From NCBI GenBank assembly GCA_002898255.1, contig BEIE01000001.1, positions 620,001 through 684,000 on the forward strand: a stretch of 64,000 bases of DNA, given 5' to 3'. Every line of letters begins with the position of its first letter. Position 1 is the first letter of the stretch. A program made the position numbers and the translations under genes. Of the stretch, positions 8,660-17,921 are shown piece by piece. Under the pieces are notes generated by a model. It was not told the DNA's origin. It did not search any database and saw nothing but the letters and a program-made list of their open reading frames with translations. This DNA is from a bacterium HR28. Its GTDB lineage: Bacteria; Chloroflexota; Chloroflexia; Thermomicrobiales; Thermomicrobiaceae.

Positions 8660-11330
8660 CCGGCACTTCCACGACGTTCCAAGTGTTGCTCTTAGCTTGC
8701 AGCACCCAGAGGGTCCGCTCGCCCAGCCAGGCGAGGTCGGCAAGTCGGCCAACGGGTACACGGAGGAGTTCGTGCCCTCTGCCGTCAACGGCTGTGAGAG
8801 TGGAACCGAGTCCATAAGCGAGGACGGTACCGTCGGGTGACCAAACGAGGCCTGCGCTCGCGGGGCCACTGGCTAGGAGCAAGGCCTTGTCTGGTCTATT
8901 GAGGTGGAGAAGTAGAACGGCATCAGTGTCTCCCCGCTGGATCCGAATGGCAAGGTTTTGGCCTATCGAGTTGAGTGCGAGGGTGCAGCCTTTACTGCCT
9001 TGACCAAGGAAGGGGCGAAGGCGCGTGAGCAGGGTGGTCTCTAGCGATCCACCATTGTCAATGCTGAGCAACTCGAGTGACACGTGCCCACTTGCCAGTG
9101 GTGTGACCAGAACCAGCGTATCCGCGGTGCGCCAGGCAGCGCACGGTGGTCCAGCTACTTCCTCTCTACGCCAGCTGCGGAGGATGGTCGCCTCGGGCGG
9201 AAATGCTGCCCACAGGATCAGTTCTCCGTTACTCCCTTGGCTGAGTCCGGCCAGCCGACCGTTCGGAGCAATCGTCACCCAAAGGACGTGCTGTGGCAGG
9301 AGACCTCTAAGGACGAACGACTCCGGCTGCCAAAGGCCATCAAGGGAGCGTGCAACGACCCGGAGTTGCTGATCCGAGCCAATGGCAAAGAATGCAGTCC
9401 CTGCGGGATGCCATGCTGCGTCGCTCAGTGGCCATGGCTCGGTCAAGCGAATGCCACTGCTGGTGTCCCACAGTGCCAGTTTGCCCAGTTCGGTTGGCGC
9501 CAAAAGCCAGTAGCCTCCTGGGGCGAGCTCCAGTTGCCCCTCAGCGAGCTGGCCACGCGGCGGGCGCAGCTGCTCTCGGTTGGTATCGGGTGCTCGAGTT
9601 AGTAGGCTCAGCAGGGGACGTCCAGCCGCGTCGAATCCCCAACGCCCTGGGAGCGAGGCGAGCAGCTCATTGCTTCGCTTTCCAAGCTGGTAGATCTCAG
9701 TGAACTCAATCTCGGGCGAAGCCGTGTGGGGCGAACCAAGCGTCCGCACCACGACAAGGACCGGGTCATCCCCGAGCCAAAGCGCTGCCATTGACCCACT
9801 CAGGCGGTTCAGTTGGAGAAGCATGCGTCGTTCTCCGGTCGCGAGGACAAGTTCCCATACCGTCCCCTGTTCGTGTTGACCAGAAGCTGCTGCCAGGTAG
9901 AGGAGCCGGGAAGCATCTGGCGCAATTGCCAACGGCCGTAGAGCGATCCCCGCCTGACTGGGAACCAGCACGGTCGTGCGACCGTCAAGATGCACCATGA
10001 TCAACTCGGTCGCGGTGGGAAGTCGCGCGAGTTCGCCAGGAGGTCGACGGGCCAAGACAACGGCTGAACTATCTGGGAACCACAACGGGCGATCACCCTG
10101 GCCTCCGATATACCCATCCACCTGTGCGACCACTGTAACAGTGCGTCCAGCTCCGACCAAAGCAAGGTCGATCGTCTGGCTGGTCGCTCCGGGGCCGAAG
10201 AGAGTGCTGGCACGGATGAGCGCGAGGCCTCCGCCATCGGGTGCGGGAACGGCGTCGATCACAAGTCCCTGGAAGAGCGTTGTCTCTTTCCCACTGCTGA
10301 CATCGATGGTCAGGAGGCGAGAGTCGCGCTCGAGCCGCTCAAAATACTCGGCTTCACGCTCGAAGGCCAAGCGTGTTGGGGTTTCACGCACTAGAATCGT
10401 TTCAGCGTCTAGCCAAGCGAGGAAACGGCGCGTTGTCGGGCCATCCCAGCGCCAACGAGCGAGGTGTGCCCCATTGAGTTGCAAGATATCCAACCAGCGC
10501 GGCTCCCGGGGCGGATCCGGAGTCCAGGCGGCGATCAGTTGGCCGTTCGGGCTGAGGAGACGGAATGCTCCGGCGTCGGCCGGAAGGCGAGTACCGGACG
10601 GGAGCCAGGTGCGCGCGGCCAAATCGAAAAGCACACTGTACGGCCCTGCCGATCCCAGCCAGAGAAATGGCCCGCTGCGCACCGCTGGAAGGTCTGTGGC
10701 TGGCACTACCTCGGGACGGGACAATGTCACTTGCCAAAGCACCAGGACGAGAGTGAGTGTGAGGAGAAGAACCGTCACCCGCCCGAGGCACCCGATCCGC
10801 GCTCTGTGTGATGAGGAGAACGGACGACCGGCCGATGGGGACGAAAGAAGGCGCAAATCCGCCTGTTGGCTTGCGGCAAGCGCTGCGCGGCACGTGGTGC
10901 AGCGCTGTGCATGGAGCGCAAGGCGCACACGTGCATCTCGGTCGCGCTCGAGCTCGCGCCAACGTGCCACGAGTTCTGCTCCCTCAGAGCACGGTGGTAC
11001 CCACTGGTCGGTAAGGCGAGCTCGAGCGTCCAGTAGAAGCGTCGCCAACTGTGCCGGCTTGAGGCCTGCGATGCGCGCGAGTTCGTCGAAGGATGCGCCA
11101 CAGACGTGCAGGGCGAGGAGCAGAGAAGCGGGGTCGGGATGGGGCGACAATGCCAAGAGCCGGCTGATGACCAGCGCAAGAAATGCCCGCCGCCAGACCG
11201 CGGGAAGGTACTTCTCCGGCGAATCCCGCGTTGCTGGGGCGCTGACCCACCCCGCTAAGCGTGGTGGGAAAAGCTGCTGCAAGATGGCGGAAGGCGATAT
11301 TGTCGTCTGGGACACTGGAAATTCCTTCAT
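8643..11330 (-). CDS. Membrane protein with sigma-4-like HTH, zinc anti-sigma motif and C-terminal beta-propeller
   Basis: With the ATG at 11330 the protein has 895 residues. Residues 78-108 (FDELARIAGL then LLLDARARL) match the helix-turn-helix of sigma-70 region 4. Residues 140-147 have H-x3-C-x2-C (H140, C144, C147), the zinc anti-sigma (ZAS) signature. One membrane helix spans about 183-202 (VTVLLLTLTLVLVLW). The remaining roughly 690 residues are beta-rich repeats with blade-like motifs (LSPNGQLIAAW, WFPDSSAVVLAR, WSPDGTVLAYG), consistent with an extracytoplasmic beta-propeller. This looks like an anti-sigma sensor fused to a sigma-4-like segment. No separate sigma gene is adjacent. The domain calls are by eye; the function is inferred. 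Confidence 0.75.
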   Translation of the reverse strand: MKEFPVSQTTISPSAILQQLFPPRLAGWVSAPATRDSPEKYLPAVWRRAFLALVISRLLALSPHPDPASLLLALHVCGASFDELARIAGLKPAQLATLLLDARARLTDQWVPPCSEGAELVARWRELERDRDARVRLALHAQRCTTCRAALAASQQADLRLLSSPSAGRPFSSSHRARIGCLGRVTVLLLTLTLVLVLWQVTLSRPEVVPATDLPAVRSGPFLWLGSAGPYSVLFDLAARTWLPSGTRLPADAGAFRLLSPNGQLIAAWTPDPPREPRWLDILQLNGAHLARWRWDGPTTRRFLAWLDAETILVRETPTRLAFEREAEYFERLERDSRLLTIDVSSGKETTLFQGLVIDAVPAPDGGGLALIRASTLFGPGATSQTIDLALVGAGRTVTVVAQVDGYIGGQGDRPLWFPDSSAVVLARRPPGELARLPTATELIMVHLDGRTTVLVPSQAGIALRPLAIAPDASRLLYLAAASGQHEQGTVWELVLATGERRMLLQLNRLSGSMAALWLGDDPVLVVVRTLGSPHTASPEIEFTEIYQLGKRSNELLASLPGRWGFDAAGRPLLSLLTRAPDTNREQLRPPRGQLAEGQLELAPGGYWLLAPTELGKLALWDTSSGIRLTEPWPLSDAAWHPAGTAFFAIGSDQQLRVVARSLDGLWQPESFVLRGLLPQHVLWVTIAPNGRLAGLSQGSNGELILWAAFPPEATILRSWRREEVAGPPCAAWRTADTLVLVTPLASGHVSLELLSIDNGGSLETTLLTRLRPFLGQGSKGCTLALNSIGQNLAIRIQRGDTDAVLLLHLNRPDKALLLASGPASAGLVWSPDGTVLAYGLGSTLTAVDGRGHELLRVPVGRLADLAWLGERTLWVLQAKSNTWNVVEVPVTPPE

Positions 11331-11392
11331 GAGCATGCGGCAGGCTGTTGCGCTTGTTATTCTATGGCGCGATGAAGGAGAGGAATCCGGTA

Positions 11393-12241
11393 GTGACCTT
11401 CCGCGAGCGACTTGCGCAGGCAATCGAAAAGAACCGGTCGCTCCTGTGCATCGGGCTTGACCCGGATCTGGAGCGATTTCCAGAAGGGGTGGCGCGCGAT
11501 CCTGAAGGTATCGTCGCCTTCAACCGGGCGATCGTTGAGGCGACAGCGGATCTCGTCTGTGCCTACAAGCCCAATCTCGCCTTTTACCTTGCGCATGGCG
11601 CTGCAGGAATTGCTGCACTGGCCGAAATACGGCACCTTGTTCCACCGGATATTCCCGTCATCCTCGATGCCAAGCTCGGCGATATTGCGAGCACGTCGGC
11701 GGCGTATGCGCGCGCTGTCTTTGAAACCCTGGGGTTCGATGCCGTAACAGTTCATCCCTATCTTGGCAGCGAGGCGCTGGAACCGTTTCTGGCTGCCCGA
11801 GAGCGCGGGGTGTTTGTCCTTATCCGTACCTCCAATCCGGGTGCGACGGAGCTGCAAGACGTGCCAGTGGGAGAATCTGGCGAACCGCTCTACCTGTGGC
11901 TTGCTGATCGCGTTCGGGAATGGAACGAGCGATGCGGCAACCTGGGCCTCGTCGTGGGGGCGACCTATCCGGTGGATCTCGCCCTCGTTCGGCAACGATG
12001 CCCGGAACTCCCGATTCTCGCGCCAGGTGTCGGTGCGCAAGGTGGTGATCTCGACGAGGCGGTTCGTGCTGGACTGGCTGAAGGCACCGGGCCGCTCATC
12101 GTGGCCGTTTCGCGGTCTGTCCTCTACGCAAGTTCCGGGCGAGACTTCGCGGAGGCAGCGCGCGCAACAGCGCAAAGGCTGCGCGACGCGATCGAACTTG
12201 TGCGCAGCACACTGCAGAGACAGGAGACGGCCGGCTCTTGA
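11393..12241 (+). CDS. pyrF: Orotidine 5'-phosphate decarboxylase
   Basis: This enzyme catalyses the last step of UMP synthesis, decarboxylating OMP. It is the long (type 2) form: 282 residues with CIGLDPDLERFP near the N-terminus, the catalytic DAKLGDI motif (D-x-K-x-x-D), phosphate-binding LAPGVGAQGGD, and a C-terminal VSRSVLYAS. The GTG at 11393 is chosen because AAGGAGAGG lies about 10 nt upstream; the ATG at 11372 contains that same sequence and is less likely to be the start. The gene is divergent from the propeller protein and ends inside a strong hairpin. No other pyrimidine genes are nearby. Confidence 0.95.
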   Translation: MTFRERLAQAIEKNRSLLCIGLDPDLERFPEGVARDPEGIVAFNRAIVEATADLVCAYKPNLAFYLAHGAAGIAALAEIRHLVPPDIPVILDAKLGDIASTSAAYARAVFETLGFDAVTVHPYLGSEALEPFLAARERGVFVLIRTSNPGATELQDVPVGESGEPLYLWLADRVREWNERCGNLGLVVGATYPVDLALVRQRCPELPILAPGVGAQGGDLDEAVRAGLAEGTGPLIVAVSRSVLYASSGRDFAEAARATAQRLRDAIELVRSTLQRQETAGS

Positions 12242-12256
12242 CGAGACCGGCCGTCT
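12225..12256 (+). terminator. Hairpin at the end of pyrF
   Basis: A 10-bp perfect stem AGACGGCCGG/CCGGCCGTCT (12225-12234 with 12247-12256) has a 12-nt loop containing the pyrF stop codon. The downstream bases are only weakly T-rich, so this is an imperfect intrinsic terminator. It lies between convergent genes and could act in both directions. Confidence 0.55.
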
Positions 12257-12284
12257 TGCCTCCGTCGCCAGTGAAAAATAATGT

Positions 12285-12824
12285 CTACTCGCCCTGTACC
12301 GGGACACCAGCCAACGCCTTGACGATCGCTTCATCGAACAGCGGAAGGTCGGCAGGAACACGTGAGGTGATCAGGTTGCCGTCGATCACGACCGCTTCGT
12401 CCACATAGATCGCGCCGGCATTCTTCACGTCGTCACGAATCTTCTTGACACAGGTAACGGTGCGACCACGCAGCACGTCTGCGGAGATGAGAAGCTGCGG
12501 TCCGTGGCAAATGGCAGCGACCGGCTTGCCGCTCTCAACGAAGCGGCGAGTGAAGGCAACTGCACGATCGTCGATCCGCAGATTCTCAGGCGAGCCGCCG
12601 CCGGGAATGACGAGCGCGTCAAACTCCTCGACAGTGACCTCGTCGATCGTCTTGTCCGGCTGGAGAACCGTCCCCTTCTTGCCAGTGATCGGTTCGCGGT
12701 CGAGCCCGATGACAACGACCTCGGCACCACGTGCCTCCAGGTACTGCTTGGGATCGGTTGCCTCAATATCTTCGAAATCTTTGGCGAGGAGCATCGCAAC
12801 ACGCTTGCCAGTAAGTTCTGCCAT
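12285..12824 (-). CDS. DJ-1/PfpI family protein (class I glutamine-amidotransferase-like)
   Basis: The 179-residue protein has the DJ-1/PfpI fold: acidic residue in LLAKDFEDIE, the loop LVIPGGGSPENLR and the nucleophile elbow AICHGPQ with Cys at residue 106, followed by the catalytic-partner His107. Family members act as intracellular proteases, deglycases or general stress proteins; the exact activity cannot be read from the sequence. The ATG at 12824 is chosen over one 30 nt upstream because GGAAGAGGGGGG directly precedes it. The gene stands alone, convergent with pyrF and downstream of an ABC transporter operon on the same strand. Confidence 0.92.
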   Translation of the reverse strand: MAELTGKRVAMLLAKDFEDIEATDPKQYLEARGAEVVVIGLDREPITGKKGTVLQPDKTIDEVTVEEFDALVIPGGGSPENLRIDDRAVAFTRRFVESGKPVAAICHGPQLLISADVLRGRTVTCVKKIRDDVKNAGAIYVDEAVVIDGNLITSRVPADLPLFDEAIVKALAGVPVQGE

Positions 12825-12888
12825 GGGATCCCCCCTCTTCCTGTACCGTGCCATCTACTTCAAGTGTGCCATGGATAACTCGGTGAGG

Positions 12889-13698
12889 TCATGAGACGAT
12901 ATCGCGTCGCGAGAAGACAACGAGTGCACCGATGCCTGCTCCCAGCCCGACGATGAGATGAAGTGCCGGCTTGTACCAAGGGAGTTCGCCCAGCATCGCT
13001 GCAAGCGGGTCGTAAGCAGTGAGCAGTGAGAGATACCGTAACCAGCGTACGTCCTCGGTCAGCCCTGCGACAACCCAGGTTAGATACATGAGCAGGATCA
13101 CGCCCCCCACCAGTCCGGCCGCTTTCGACCGCTCACTTGCGATCGCTGAGGCTAGTGTTGCCAGTCCCGCGAAGGACACGAGAAAGCTAGTCAGCGCGAT
13201 GGTCAGCTGGACGAGTCCGCGTGCGGTCAGCTCACCGCCGAAAGCCTGCGAGCCTAGCGCGAGCGCCGCTGTGCTGGTAAGGACAACAAACAGAATGCTC
13301 GTGAGGAGTGCCACCTGCTTGCTGAGTAAAAGGCGGGCACGGCTCACCGGAACAGAGAGCCAGAATTCCGCAGTGCCGCGTTCGATCTCTTGGGCGACGA
13401 CTGCTGCTCCACTTAAGACAACAAAGATAAGGGCGGTTGCTGGCCAGATGAAGCCAAACGTCTCAGCGTGCATAAAGCCAGCGAAGCTGGTCATCATCGC
13501 CCGCTCGGGGTCGATGCCAAAGACGCGGAAGAGGAACTCGGGATACTGTCGGAACAGCTGCTCAAACTGCTCACGTTGTCGCTCCAAGGTCGGGTAGAAG
13601 GATGATAGAAAGACAATGTAGATCACGAGACCCAGTGCGTACCAGAACGAGGTCCAGCGCAGATCGCGGAGTGTCTTCGCGATCATTGGCCAGCTCAT
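12889..13698 (-). CDS. ABC-2 type exporter permease
   Basis: The 269-residue protein has about six membrane helices: a first near residues 18-35 (YALGLVIYIVFLSSF), others around 75-100, 120-150, 160-185, 195-215 and 240-258. A family-typical motif (VAQEIERGTAEFWLSVPVSRARLL) lies in a cytoplasmic loop. It overlaps the upstream ATPase gene by 4 nt and should be its membrane partner. The system is controlled by a TetR repressor at the head of the operon, suggesting export of a toxic compound or lipid. The substrate is not known. Confidence 0.9.
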   Translation of the reverse strand: MSWPMIAKTLRDLRWTSFWYALGLVIYIVFLSSFYPTLERQREQFEQLFRQYPEFLFRVFGIDPERAMMTSFAGFMHAETFGFIWPATALIFVVLSGAAVVAQEIERGTAEFWLSVPVSRARLLLSKQVALLTSILFVVLTSTAALALGSQAFGGELTARGLVQLTIALTSFLVSFAGLATLASAIASERSKAAGLVGGVILLMYLTWVVAGLTEDVRWLRYLSLLTAYDPLAAMLGELPWYKPALHLIVGLGAGIGALVVFSRRDIVS

Positions 13699-14627
13699 GA
13701 TGCTGCCTCCTCCCGTGTCGGTGGAATCGTCTCCGCTTGGTAATAGGTGAGGAACACACTCTCGAGGTCAGGTGGTGCATAGATCATATCGATGACCGGG
13801 AGGTCAGCCAGGCGTCGCAGGAGCGCTGGGAGCTCATCCTGTACTCCGAGTTCAATGCGACGTCCGTCATCTTGCACCGACAGCACGCGGACACCCGGTA
13901 GATCGGCGAAGCGCTGCGGATCCACCGGTTGTGCGAAGACGAGCTCCATCGGACGTGTCCGTCGGCGTTTCAACTCCTCAACCGTAAGGACAGCAACCAG
14001 TCGACCTTCACGGATGATGCCGACACGGTCAGCGACGCGCTCCACTTCTGACAACTGGTGAGACGAGAGGAAAATCGTCTTCCCCCGGTCGCGTTCTTCT
14101 CGGAGAAACGTCAGGAACTCGTGTTGCATAAGTGGATCAAGCCCGCTTGTTGGCTCGTCAAGGATGAGGAGCAGTGGATCGTGCAGTAATGCCTGCACGA
14201 GGGCGAGTTTCTGGCGGTTCCCGCGTGACAGGTGTTTGATCCGCTTATCCAATTCGACCTGGAACCGTTCAAGGAGCTTGCGACGCCATGCTGGATCGAT
14301 GTGCTGGCGGAATGCACAGAGGAAGTCAAGAAACTGCACCCCGGTCATGTTCTCCCAGAGGCGGACATCACCGGGAACATAGCCGACATGCTTCTTGATC
14401 TCCGTCGACTCAGTCCAGCAGTCGAGCCCGAAGACGCGTGCACGGCCACTCGTCGGGCGCAGGAAGCCCATCAGGACGCGGATGGTCGTGGTCTTGCCGG
14501 CACCGTTTGGTCCAAGAAAGCCAAAAATTTCGCCAGGTTGCACGGTAAACGTTAAGTCGATCACCCCACGCTGGCTGTCATAGCTCCGCGTGAGTTGTTC
14601 GACGGCGATCGGTGGTGCGGTCATCAT
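13695..14627 (-). CDS. ABC transporter ATP-binding protein
   Basis: This is the ATPase subunit of an ABC-2 exporter, 310 residues. It shows Walker A GPNGAGKTT, a signature-region variant LSRGNRQKLA, Walker B LLILDEPTSGLDP and the switch histidine SSHQL. The C-terminal domain (about 215-310) matches the accessory region of multidrug/lipid exporters (for example the pattern QDDGRRIELGVQDELPALLRR is beta-rich). It sits second in a TetR-ATPase-permease operon with 4-nt overlaps on both sides, so the three are probably co-translated. Confidence 0.94.
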   Translation of the reverse strand: MMTAPPIAVEQLTRSYDSQRGVIDLTFTVQPGEIFGFLGPNGAGKTTTIRVLMGFLRPTSGRARVFGLDCWTESTEIKKHVGYVPGDVRLWENMTGVQFLDFLCAFRQHIDPAWRRKLLERFQVELDKRIKHLSRGNRQKLALVQALLHDPLLLILDEPTSGLDPLMQHEFLTFLREERDRGKTIFLSSHQLSEVERVADRVGIIREGRLVAVLTVEELKRRRTRPMELVFAQPVDPQRFADLPGVRVLSVQDDGRRIELGVQDELPALLRRLADLPVIDMIYAPPDLESVFLTYYQAETIPPTREEAAS

Positions 14628-15337
14628 GTTTTGTCTCCTTCCGATGCGGACCCGATCCGAGTCTCACGTTCGAGGTTCGCGAGACTCTGGTTGAGCGCAG
14701 TGATGAAGCGACGCAGGACCTCTTTCCCGCGCTCGGAGTCGCCACCGCCCTCGGGAGCAAAGGCTCGCTGGGCCATGTCGGCGAGCGCAGTAGTAAGCGA
14801 GGCTGTCGGCGGTGCGAGTTCGGGGGCAACGACCTCCGCTGCTGTGCTAAGCCCGAGCGAGATCACGGTGAAGAGATAGGTCAGGAGGTGTGGATCAAGG
14901 TCACGCCGGAGGACGCCAGCCTCTTGGAGTTCCTCAACGAGTTGTCGGTCGAGTCGGAATTGCCAGCGTGAGAGTTCCGGGCTACGCTGCCGAAGATAGG
15001 TCCCAAGCACCCGGCTGTCAGTCGTCATCAGTGCGCGGAGGAAGGGGCGCTCGTAGGTCGCGGCGAACCCGTGATAGAGGATCCGACCGATGGTCCCTCC
15101 AGCTGGATCACTCTCAATTCGAGTGAGAAAATCCTCGTTTACGGCTCGGAGTTCTCGAAACAGGAGGGACTCAAAAAGCGCCTCCTTGCTCGGCCAGTAG
15201 CGATAGAGGGTACCCTTCGCCACGCCAGCTTCACGGGCAACGTCGTCCATGGTCGTCTTGTCAAACCCGAAGCGGAGGAAGAGCCGTTTGGCGGCTTGGA
15301 GGACTCTTTCTTCGGTACGGGTGCGTGTGCGACTCAT
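14624..15337 (-). CDS. TetR/AcrR-family transcriptional repressor
   Basis: The N-terminal 55 residues are a TetR helix-turn-helix: AAKRLFLRFGFDKTTMDDVAREAGVAKGTLYRYWPSKEALF in outline, with the diagnostic G-x-x-x-x-T and Y-x-Y/H-F elements. The remaining helical part (about 60-237) would bind the inducer. The start at 15337 (MSRTRTRTEE) is chosen because the HTH begins normally from there; upstream in-frame sequence is unlike protein. The 3' end overlaps the ATPase start by 4 nt. It most likely represses its own operon, with the exporter substrate as inducer. A short palindrome TCTCGAGA at 15344-15351, just before the start, could be part of an operator. Confidence 0.92.
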   Translation of the reverse strand: MSRTRTRTEERVLQAAKRLFLRFGFDKTTMDDVAREAGVAKGTLYRYWPSKEALFESLLFRELRAVNEDFLTRIESDPAGGTIGRILYHGFAATYERPFLRALMTTDSRVLGTYLRQRSPELSRWQFRLDRQLVEELQEAGVLRRDLDPHLLTYLFTVISLGLSTAAEVVAPELAPPTASLTTALADMAQRAFAPEGGGDSERGKEVLRRFITALNQSLANLERETRIGSASEGDKT

Positions 15338-15782
15338 GGTGACTCTCGAGACGAAAAGCATCCTTTCAGTCACATCGTACATCATCTGCGCCTGCCACAC
15401 AACCCCATTCCCTGGAGCAATTCAAGAGAGGCGAGTCGCGGCGCCGTCCTTTCTCCTGAGGCGTCGCCTCGCTGGAGAGCAGACCGGCCGCAGCGAGAAA
15501 GAGGTATGGCAGCTAGAGTGGGACAGCCCTCGGCTAGCCGTGCTGAGCCGGAAGCCGGAGCGGAGGATGCCGAGCAGGAAAGGCCTGTTGCACCTCACGG
15601 CTGTCATTGGGAAGGGCTGTTCCTCCGCCTCAGTCCGCGGAAGGGACAGTGCACACTAGTCGGCCAATCAGTGTGGGGCGCACCAAACGACTGGAGTGAA
15701 CAGCTTTGTGGCCAGTGTTTCGAGGAATAACACCCCGCCTATCGGACTGTGTGTACGCGAACCTGTGGGTTGGTATGGCTGT
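15338..15782. other. Intergenic region, no gene seen
   Basis: These 445 bases separate the TetR gene start from the 3' end of the TrmH gene. They should hold the promoter and operator of the TetR-ABC operon at the left side. Six-frame reading gives only shadow-like ORFs without a ribosome-binding site, and I see no tRNA or known RNA motif. Confidence 0.5.
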
Positions 15783-16448
15783 TCACGGCTGCTCGTGCTG
15801 GAGACAGTCCATCAATTCAGGTGGCAATATGCGGCCCTCGTGTTCGAGCCAGCGCCGCAGGCGGGCTGCCCGTTCGGCCTCGCTCAGCTTCGGCTGATCA
15901 TAGTGGCCAGCGAGTCGCCGCTGTCGCAGTGCTTCGTAGAGCGAGACAGCGCAGGCGACTGAGATGTTTAGGCTGCGTACCATACCCATCATCGGGATAA
16001 CGAAGTTGCCGTCGGCGAGCGCAACCGCTTCCTCTGAGACGCCCCGCTGCTCGTTGCCGAAAACGAGCGCGACCGGCTTGGTGAGGTCGAGTTCATAGAG
16101 GTCGAGACTGCGAGTTGGATCGCCAAGATACGTCGTGTAGATGGTAAAGCCCTGAGTACGAAGAGCGCGATAGCACTCCGCGATCGTCGGGTGGAAGACA
16201 AGATCCAACCACTTCAACGCGCTCCCCGAGACGTTCTCCGAGAGTTCGGGGAATTCCTCGATTGTATAGACAAGATGTACGGTCAGCAGTCCTACCGCGT
16301 CGCAGGAGCGGAGAACCGCGCTCACGTTGTGCGGGTCGTGGACATTTTCGAGGACGACAGTGAGGTCGGGCTGGCGACGCGCCAGCACCTCACGCATCCG
16401 CTGCAACCGTCGTTCGGTGATCGGCCGTCCCTTTCGTTCCATCATCAT
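15783..16448 (-). CDS. trmH: TrmH/SpoU-family RNA 2'-O-methyltransferase, probably tRNA Gm18 methylase
   Basis: The protein (221 residues) is a SPOUT methyltransferase. The three family motifs are clear: motif 1 VLENVHDPHNVSAVLRSCD, motif 2 LVFGNEQRGVS and motif 3 VIPMMGMVRSLNISVACAV, forming the trefoil knot that binds SAM. N-terminal RRLQRMREVLARRQPDLTVVLE and a basic/acidic C-terminal tail (EAERAARLRRWLE) resemble TrmH, which methylates G18 of tRNA, more than the longer RlmB. Substrate assignment within the SpoU group is less certain than the family. It is transcribed alone, divergent from the MidA-family gene. Confidence 0.88.
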   Translation of the reverse strand: MMMERKGRPITERRLQRMREVLARRQPDLTVVLENVHDPHNVSAVLRSCDAVGLLTVHLVYTIEEFPELSENVSGSALKWLDLVFHPTIAECYRALRTQGFTIYTTYLGDPTRSLDLYELDLTKPVALVFGNEQRGVSEEAVALADGNFVIPMMGMVRSLNISVACAVSLYEALRQRRLAGHYDQPKLSEAERAARLRRWLEHEGRILPPELMDCLQHEQP

Positions 16449-16570
16449 CCCATCCTCATTCTACGCAGCGCGTTTCGAGCGGGCAGTCGAGCGCTGGGCG
16501 CACGTGCTGCTCGCACCAGCGGGCAACTCTGACAGAGTCCGCTAGACTGGGAGGAGAGTGAGGGAGCTCC

Positions 16571-17773
16571 ATGCCGCCAGAAGCACTCGTCCAACGGATC
16601 CGTGAGGAGATCGAGCGCACCGGTCCCCTTACCTTCGCGCGTTTTATGGAACTTGCGCTCTACGATCCTGAATATGGCTACTACGCGACGGCTGTACGAG
16701 TTGGGCGCAGCGGCGATTACCTCACGGCGCCGGAAGCACATCCTATTTTCGGGTGGGTCATTGCACGTCAACTGTGGGAACTCTGGGACCTCCTCGATCG
16801 GCCGGCGCACTTCACGCTCATCGAGTATGGCCCCGGAACGGGGACGCTGGTGCTCTCGCTCTTCGAGTATCTGGCACGCACTGCACCTGGCTTCCTGGAG
16901 CGACTGCGCTATCGGCCGGTCGAAGTGAGTCGGGCAGCATTAGACACACTCGTTGACCGGCTGGTGGACAGTGGTTTTGCATCGCTCCTCGCACTCGAGG
17001 AGCGTGATGCGGTGACCGGGGTCGTCCTCGCCAACGAAGTCGTGGACGCATTGCCGGTTCACCGGGTGTGTTGGCGCGAGGACCAGCTCTGGGAACTCTT
17101 CGTTGACTGGGATGGCGAGCGTTTTGTTGAGGTGTTAGGTCCGCCTTCGACAGGGGCGCTTGCTCATTGGCTGGAGCGGCTCGGTGTCCAGCTCAGAGAA
17201 GGGCAGACGACAGAACTCTGCCTTGCGATGGTTGACTGGGTGGAAGACGTCGCGCGTGTTCTCGCTCGCGGGTACGTCCTTGTCCTTGACTATGGCTATC
17301 CTGCACCAGAACGGTATGATCCGGTGCGATTTCCGAAGGGAACTGTTCGCACGTACTTCCGGCATAGTGTTGGTGATGACCCGCTGCAATCTCTTGGAGA
17401 GCAAGACATCACTGCGCATGTCGACTTCACCATGCTTGGGCTCGCTGCCCAGGAACGGGGCTTCACTGTCCTTGGACTCACTACGCAGGCCGAGTTCCTC
17501 GCGCAGGCTGGGCTCGGTGAAGTCCTGGTCCAGCTCCAAGCTGAACCGGGGATGACGGCTGAGCAGTATTTGGCGGCGCGCGCGGCAGCGCTACACTTGC
17601 TGGATCCAGCCGGTATGGGGCGTTTCCGCGTGCTGCTCCTCGGTAAGGGGGTACCAGAAGGGGTACTCCCGAGTGGCTTCCGCCCTCGACTCCTCACAGG
17701 GGTTCACTTGCCATTGAGTGAGCGTTCCACGGACTCGCAGGGACACTCGCAGTGCGACGAGCTATGGCGGTAA
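16571..17773 (+). CDS. MidA/NDUFAF7-family SAM-dependent methyltransferase (DUF185)
   Basis: The 400-residue protein starts with the family pattern IERTGPLTFARFMELALYDPEYGYY, followed by SGDYLTAPEAHPIFG and the SAM-binding glycine-rich loop IEYGPGTGTL (around residues 84-93). ANEVVDALPVHRV and VLDYGYP are further conserved family blocks. The mitochondrial relative NDUFAF7 methylates an arginine of complex I; the bacterial target is not known. The ATG at 16571 follows GAGGGAGCTCC, and TAGACT about 35 nt upstream could be a -10 element. No complex I genes are present in the window. Confidence 0.9.
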   Translation: MPPEALVQRIREEIERTGPLTFARFMELALYDPEYGYYATAVRVGRSGDYLTAPEAHPIFGWVIARQLWELWDLLDRPAHFTLIEYGPGTGTLVLSLFEYLARTAPGFLERLRYRPVEVSRAALDTLVDRLVDSGFASLLALEERDAVTGVVLANEVVDALPVHRVCWREDQLWELFVDWDGERFVEVLGPPSTGALAHWLERLGVQLREGQTTELCLAMVDWVEDVARVLARGYVLVLDYGYPAPERYDPVRFPKGTVRTYFRHSVGDDPLQSLGEQDITAHVDFTMLGLAAQERGFTVLGLTTQAEFLAQAGLGEVLVQLQAEPGMTAEQYLAARAAALHLLDPAGMGRFRVLLLGKGVPEGVLPSGFRPRLLTGVHLPLSERSTDSQGHSQCDELWR

Positions 17774-17921
17774 GCGGCAGCAAGCCCCCACCTCTGGCGA
17801 AAAGTAACCGCGTCGCCAATCGCAGGGCATCAAAGGCCTTTGCTGTGATCGGTTGCGTGTTACTGATTTACGGCCAGGTCTCTTGAGCCACTCCTCATCC
17901 TGCACCCGGTAACGACTGGGC

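Noticed and set aside
17831-17842. Palindrome CAAAGGCCTTTG between the MidA and copB genes
   Set aside because: A short self-complementary word between convergent genes without a loop or T-run; not enough for a terminator or operator call.
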